From: Straminergon stramineum
Taxonomy: Eukaryota; Streptophyta; Bryopsida; Hypnales; Calliergonaceae
NCBI GenBank assembly: GCA_963920665.1
Contig: OY987273.1
Span: 3,350,501 to 3,414,500 of the forward strand
DNA: 64,000 nt
Direction: 5' to 3'
Below the pieces are notes generated by a model, which was given only the letters and a program-made list of their open reading frames with translations, made no database searches and was not told the DNA's origin. Positions 59,006 through 64,000 of this stretch are shown here, piece after piece; the stretch's first letter is position 1; the number at the start of each line of letters is the position of its first letter. Position numbers and translations under genes: made by a program.

Positions 59006-60176
59006 GTATGTAAATATTAGGACGGGTAGGAACGGATCCGGATCTTGTTCCAATTAGGTTAGGTAGGACCGTAAGTCCAGCCTAAATGGTGGCGGGGCTC
59101 TCGCGGGCTTTTTTGCCTATTTGTACTTTAGGGTTGTATATAACTCAGTCCCTACGAAGGGTACTATGAGTCTTCTTTTTGCAAACTTCTTGTACCTTTG
59201 TATGCGCTCTTGTGTTGTGTGTGTCTCTTCCAAGTGTGGTAGGATTGCATGGCGTGGAGTTATGAAGGTGTAGGACTGATTTGTGAATAGATTTTTCCCC
59301 TTGGTGTGTGCATTTCTGATCCTTAATGTATATAAGCGGGTTGTAGAAGTGTTGGGAGTGGACTTCAGTGCCTCAACAGATCTAGAGTTTTGAGTTCCAG
59401 GTGAGAAAGTCGTTGTTAGGGTAGGCGGATAGGGAGGGTATCCTTAGTTGCGCTAGAACTCCTGGGTGGGAAATCTGGTTGAGTGTCCAATCTCTTGAGA
59501 GGTCTCACCGCCTTAGTTGGTAAACGGAATAGCCCTTGTAGGTGCTGGAACGGACGAGTGCACTTGTGACCACCTAGCTTTGCATGGGTAGGAGGTGGCA
59601 TCAAGGTCATTGTAGTATGGGAGGATCGTATGAGGGGTCTCTATGTGACCTGTGAACCGGATTGCTCTCGAGGTTGTTGTGAGGGATCAAACCGGATCTG
59701 AGTTAGTTTAGAAGAAGAAGAGATAGGATAGTGGGTCTTCAGCCACTATAATCCATGGAAGGAGTGGTAAGCCTACCACTCACAAAATCAAGCGGCGACC
59801 CCTCTAATGGTCCAATAGAGGCAAAACTAAACCGAAAGAGGAATGAAGAGACATACGGACAATCCGGAACGGATTGGTCTAGAGGAGTACCAAGACCGGA
59901 AGTGGTGCGGTCTTGGGATTGGGTTAAATTGGATCAACCGGATATTTAGAGAACTAGAAGGGGAGGAATCCGGTCCGAGACTGTCTAGTGGTTGGTTGTT
60001 TCCGGTTTTAGATCTGGGACCGGAATGGAAGCTTTAGAGGTTAGTAAGGCTTACTCGCTTAATAAAGCTAAATACTTTACAGGATCTTATGGGTTCGATC
60101 TTTAGAGTCACTTAGTTATGCTCTAGAGTGATTTTTGTGAGTATAACGGGGAATTCACCTACCCTGTGCTACGACA

Positions 60177-60807
60177 TATGTTCACACTTGGTGTTGAGGA
60201 ATGTTGTTTTTGAGGATCTTGGAAAGAACTTAGACCTACTTTTGGACTAGATGCATGTTGCAAACAACACTCCTAACACCAAGTGCAAACATACCATAAG
60301 TGTAAAACCTAGATATCCTAAACTCAAAACCCACAGTCACCCTCAAAGTCTATACCCGCGGTCGTTGGATAACTCGAGGTCACCAAAATTTGGAGATGTA
60401 GTCACCAAAGAGACATAGTCGCCCTACTTCCTTAACCCATGGTCACCCATGAGACCCCGAACCCATGGTCCCCTCCGTAGTCATAGTCACCCGCTTCTTC
60501 AAACCCACAATCGCCTAGACACTTGAAGTTGCCCTAGATTTTATACCCAAAGTCACCCTGGAAATTCGAGCCGTGGTTGCCCTATGTCTACTCGCACATG
60601 CCCAAAATGAATTTTGCCACGTTGGCTTCCACGTTAGTTTGCAAGGCCTACCACGTAGGCCAAATTTATTTACCACAAGGTAATTTTTTTTTATCCTTAT
60701 GCGACGAGTTGCGACGAGGTATCAATACGATGTCTAATACGATACGTGACATCGAACGTCTTATAAGACAACAAAACCCAAAGATTTGTCCAACTAGACA
60801 ACCCTGG
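60177..60807. other. GTCACC/GTCGCC island and CpG-rich patch
   Basis: At 60300-60590 'GGTCACC', 'AGTCGCCC' and 'GTGGTTGCCC' motifs recur every 20-40 bp. At 60690-60790 a short CpG-rich stretch (CGACGAGTTGCGACGAGG) gives a protein-like reading (LRRGINTMSNTIRDIERLIR), but it lacks start, stop or partner exons. Confidence 0.4.
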
Positions 60808-61405
60808 TCCGTATTGCTTCCTCACATTTCTTGTCGTCCCAAACCTCGTCTACATTCAAGATGATGGACATCTCCACCACTTTTGCCTTCTCAAAAGGAA
60901 GAGACACTTGATTGCTCTCTTGACTTTCTTGCACATATGGAACATTCTTGGAGCCCATGGTAGGCATGCCACTCTTCAACTCTTTTATTTGGAGCCTCAA
61001 TTGTCCAATGAACTTCCTTTGAAAGATCACTCTAGAACATTCGCACTCGATGACTTTCTGCAACATCAATAGCTTCAACTCCAAATCCTCGCACTTTAAC
61101 TTCAATGGATGAATGTTTGTGTCAAAGGCAATCAAACTTTTTAAGTTGTTCATATTGCCCTCAAAAATTGGTGATAATTTCTCAATGAAATTGCAAGAAG
61201 TCAAGGCACTAGTCAGTAGTTCAGGTGCCATTTTGGAAAGTTCTTCCACCATGTTCCTAACCCAAGGAGTAATTTTAGCTATACATTTTGCTAAAAATCT
61301 TAGTCTGCACGTAGTTTTCGAAATACTACCCCACTCACTTGTAGTTGCGAGTGAACTAGAGGGACTCGCCTCATTACTTGGATTACAATCAAGATGTTGC
61401 TCTGA
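60808..61405 (-). pseudogene. R6: copied coiled-coil fragment of R2
   Basis: About 600 bp match the reverse-strand R2 segment 26632-27231, in the same orientation. Shared readings include EELSKMAPELLTSAL, NFIEKLSPI, HPLKLKCEDLELKLLM (HQLKLKCEDLELKLLM in R2) and ELKSGMPTMG. R6 keeps one frame open for 152 codons (60794-61252), where R2 has stops. R6 is therefore less decayed than R2. Similarity starts near 60808 and ends near 61404 ('CAAGATGTTGCTCTGA'), with unrelated DNA beyond. Confidence 0.65.
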
Positions 61406-61823
61406 ACATCATATTCATGAAAATGGGAGTTTTATAGGGAAATGAGAGTTTTTATAAGCACTACAACCATCAGGGTTGCTAGCATGTGAGCCTGTGAGCA
61501 TGAGCCTGTGAGCCTGTGAGCTTGTGAGTGGGAAGTTTTTTTGCAAGGAAAAATGACTCAGGGACCTATGACCGTGGACATAAGAAAGTAAAAAGTGCAT
61601 AGAATGTAGAGTTTATTTTTCAAAGTTTGAAGCTCTTACCCTTTTTTTTGATTCTAGGGTTTTCCCATAACAAAATGTATTCAAAATAGATGAAATTCGT
61701 ACAATAAAAAATAAAAATGAGAATAATGCACGTCCAAAATATAGCCATAAAACACACAAATCCAATGACAATACCAATCAAGAAACAATAGCATGACACA
61801 TGAGATATGTCAATCTCATGAGT
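61406..61823. other. Short GAGCCTGTGAGC repeat, AT-rich spacer
   Basis: At 61487-61530 the unit 'GAGCCTGTGAGC(A/T)TG' repeats about four times. The remainder, downstream of M1's stop codon, is AT-rich and may hold its 3' UTR and poly(A) site. Confidence 0.45.
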
Positions 61824-64000
61824 CTAAGAGGCTGTGGACTCGGTCAAGGAATCTGATGTATCGGACAAGCCCGAAGACTCTCTACCCTTAGACATAGATC
61901 CATCTATGAACTGTAAGACATTTAGAGCATAAGTGTCTTTACGGCGTTTTGGTTTGGAGCAACCGAAATCCGCAAAGGCCGTTGCCATTTGTTGTGCATA
62001 AAGAGGAAGGGCATAAGTCTTCTCCGGACTGAATAGAAGACTTTGTTTCTTCAAGCTAGCATTTGCTAGCTTCAATCCTGGATGACTACAAACAAAAAGG
62101 TCACCATGTTAGAGTTTTGTTACGTGGACGTCACCATAGAAAGAAAAAATGAAAAGAGTTCCAACTTACTTACTAAATTTTCCCTTCTGAGTGAATTTTC
62201 GAGGCACCACGGGCATTTCATCCGGATCTTGAGAAACTACACTTGGTGGCGGGGGAGGTGTCACCACGTTCGCCATGGTGGACTTCCGCATGGGTTTCAA
62301 GATGGCATCAAAAATGTCCTTGTGCTCCTCCAAGGCCACAATGTGGCAGCCCGTTCCATGACAAGCGATAATGGATGCACCTGGAGGCAAGGAAATTCAA
62401 GTACATTAGTTGAGAAATGAAAGTGGTAGAATGATTACAACCAAACCTAGAGATGGTAGAGTGAATGAATTGAATCCTGACCTGTGGATGCAGTGCAGTC
62501 AAGAATCACATCTCCTTCAACACTTGTAGCTTCAAGGAAGATTTGAAAGAACCTTGGATCTTTTTCGCGAGCCCCATGCCAAGGCTTTCCATCATTCATG
62601 GCCATGTCATCCGAGTGGGTGTAGTTCATGACCATGTCGTCCCATGCAATGTCGACACCAGCCTTGACCATCGTGGTTGTGCGTTTGAAAGAAAAATTGG
62701 ATTTCCCTTTCGCGCCTAAGTCCTTCACGACAAGGGTGATTCCAAACTTTTGCGTCTACACAAGCATCCAAGACAGGTATAGATTTATGAGAAATGAGAA
62801 GAATGTAATGCATTATGAAGTTCTTTTAAAATCTAGAGAAAGAGAATGAAATTTACCGTCTTCGTTTTGTCTATAGCTGAGGTCAAGTGCATGCGGTTCA
62901 TCCCCATCCACTCCTTCTTCTTTATCATATCGTACGTTTCACACAATCCTGCAATATCCGACTTTGCTTTGGCACTCCACGAATGAAATACAATGACGCA
63001 ACCGTGCTCTTGGAGATGATTGGAAGCAAAGCTGAATGCCGATTGCAAAGCCTCATCTCCCACGTCCTTGTTCCAATCCAGCACCTCATCTGGCGGAGAA
63101 GACACCCCTGGCACGGGCAAGTTCTCCGGACAGTCGAAGAACATGACGTCCACCCCTGGCCTACCTTTAGGGACACCATGGAACATGGATGGTTTCCCCG
63201 CCGACACCTACCAACAAATCGTGCATCCAAATATGATAAGGAATAAACTCAGACTACAATAATTTGAATGAGAACTTAGATCCACATGTTCAAATGAAAA
63301 TGAAAATTGCATACCTTGTTGAAGAAGTCCAAGACTTCTTTGTAGCATGTCTTTCTCTTGGACTCCATGTCATCAACGAGGTCATCAATAGAGATGTTGA
63401 GAATGAGATTCTCAGACTTGGAGAGCTCATCTTCAATGAGGACAATCGCTTTGGTCACATGAGTGATGACCTCTTCGGTGAGTTGAGAGAGAGTGGCCTT
63501 CCGCTTCACTCCACTCTGCGATCTGACTTGCATCTCTGAGCCTTAATCCACCGTTGATGAATCTGGAACTTGGCCTCCAGCCTCGGCCTTCTTCTTGCCT
63601 TTTGTCTTGGCCTTTTCTTCCTTGTCCTTGTCCTTGTCCTTCTCCTTCTCTGCGAGCTTGGCAAGGCTCTCTGCTTCCTTCTTCTCCTTGGCGGTGAGGA
63701 CTTGGAACCGGGCCTCTTTTTTCCAGTCATTGGCTTCCCTCCTCGCGATGGCCTTCCTCCTTTGCCTGTCTGTCATTCCCGCAAACTCATCCACATCCAA
63801 ATCGATGGCACCCTTGCCATCCATAGATGCCCGTAGCTGCACCTCTGATGGATGAGTGAATACTGGTGCGCAATCCAAGTACCACGCTCCTCCACTGAGG
63901 TGAGCCATGGTGAATGTGCGCAGTTGGTTAGCTGAGAACATGCAGTCCCCAGAGCTGTGGTCCAACCATGACACGAGGAAGGGAGGCAGGTCCTTTCTTT
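61824..64000 (-). CDS. M1: five-exon amino-methyltransferase-like protein (5' end off window)
   Basis: Reverse-strand exons are 64000-63315, 63207-62857, 62755-62482, 62380-62170 and 62085-61824. GT-AG introns of 107, 101, 101 and 84 bp all keep phase. Exon 1 encodes a Lys/Glu coiled coil (about 63590-63720) and more helix. Exon 2 has VDVMFFDCPENLP followed by SNHLQEHGCVIVFHSW, like motif IV and the following strand of beta-class amino-methyltransferases. Exons 3-4 read RFFQIFLEATSVEGDVILD then CTASTGASIIACHGTGCHIV, like motifs X and I (AdoMet site). The order IV then I is the beta-class order. The catalytic DPPY is DCPE and the motif I Gly pattern is altered, so activity is doubtful. One in-frame TAA lies at 63543-63545. 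The exon also has an open frame to the window edge, so the start is not seen. It could bind nucleic acid without methylating. Confidence 0.65.
63543..63545 (-). other. In-frame TAA inside M1 exon 1
   Basis: The reading SSTVD-stop-GSEMQVRSQS keeps the same frame on both sides. An intron removing it would be only about 34-54 bp, shorter than usual plant introns. CAA to TAA is a one-base change. It may be a true nonsense mutation, a sequencing error, or mark the boundary of two genes. Confidence 0.7.

Larger units (their letters stand above)
56799..60176 (+). mobile_element. Element A2: 3.38-kb TG...CA unit with perfect 5-bp target duplication
   Basis: It starts TGTCACGATG and ends GCTACGACA. 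It is flanked by TATGT on both sides (56794-56798 and 60177-60181), a perfect 5-bp duplication. A TATA box lies at 57058 and ORF 57323-59005 follows. Comparison of the first and last few hundred bases shows no direct terminal repeat inside the unit. It therefore behaves as a single LTR-like block rather than an LTR-internal-LTR element. No pol domain is present. Confidence 0.8.

Noticed and set aside
1..64000. CRISPR arrays, rRNA or tRNA genes
   Set aside because: No regular repeat-spacer pattern, no rRNA-like conserved blocks and no convincing tRNA box pairs were seen. 'GGTTCGATCTTT' in the A units (about 22645 and 60088) lacks the rest of a tRNA.

Overview
This window reads as nuclear DNA of a plant, probably a streptophyte with a large, methylated, repeat-rich genome. 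The support is a DUF659/hAT-type transposase of the plant kind, a CACTA-type element, a gene with short phase-compatible GT-AG introns, and the absence of any operon-like packing. Several decayed gene families (DWG protein kinases, an amino-methyltransferase-like protein) do not look like familiar flowering-plant families, so I lean weakly to a non-seed plant. I cannot name the species.

Layout. 1-5.7 kb: coding debris and a 207-bp tandem repeat. 5.7-8.7 kb: a broken RING-finger gene (R1). 8.7-10.4 kb: AT-rich degenerate repeats. 10.4-12.35 kb: a reverse-strand paralogue (R4). 13.2 kb: a 27-bp minisatellite. 14.7-16.3 kb: a broken protein kinase (K1). 19.3-22.7 kb: ORF-bearing TG...CA element A1. 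22.8-24.2 kb: a CACTA-like element. 25.0-28.4 kb: RING gene copy R2. 30.8-31.4 kb: a C-rich tandem repeat. 31.8-34.3 kb: split copy R3. 35.2-38.8 kb: element B3. 39.4-40.7 kb: degenerate kinase K2. 41.7-44.1 kb: a direct duplication. 44.1-47.6 kb: element B1. 47.75-48.25 kb: an 82-bp satellite. 48.9-49.45 kb: N-terminal copy R5. 49.45-52.96 kb: element B2. 53.1-56.2 kb: a broken hAT transposase. 56.8-60.2 kb: element A2. 60.8-61.4 kb: a copied R2 fragment (R6). 61.8-64.0 kb: a five-exon methyltransferase-like gene (M1) running off the right edge.

The main observations are these. (1) Five units of 3.4-3.5 kb (A1, A2, B1, B2, B3; about 27% of the window) begin TGTCR and end YGACA or a one-base variant. 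Four of them have full or 4/5 five-base target-site duplications. Each carries one long ORF for a related coiled-coil protein, and none has a pol region. They behave like solo LTRs, yet each has an ORF inside. (2) Premature stops in these ORFs are strongly TAG-biased. Comparison of copies shows W codons lost in CTGG and Q codons lost as CAG, which is the pattern expected from deamination of methylated CHG sites. (3) M1 has the motif order of beta-class amino-methyltransferases, but the catalytic DPPY position reads DCPE. (4) A RING-finger family with a new-looking N-terminal motif is present in six full or partial copies, almost all broken.

Most 'genes' here are pseudogenes. M1 is the only one that looks nearly intact.
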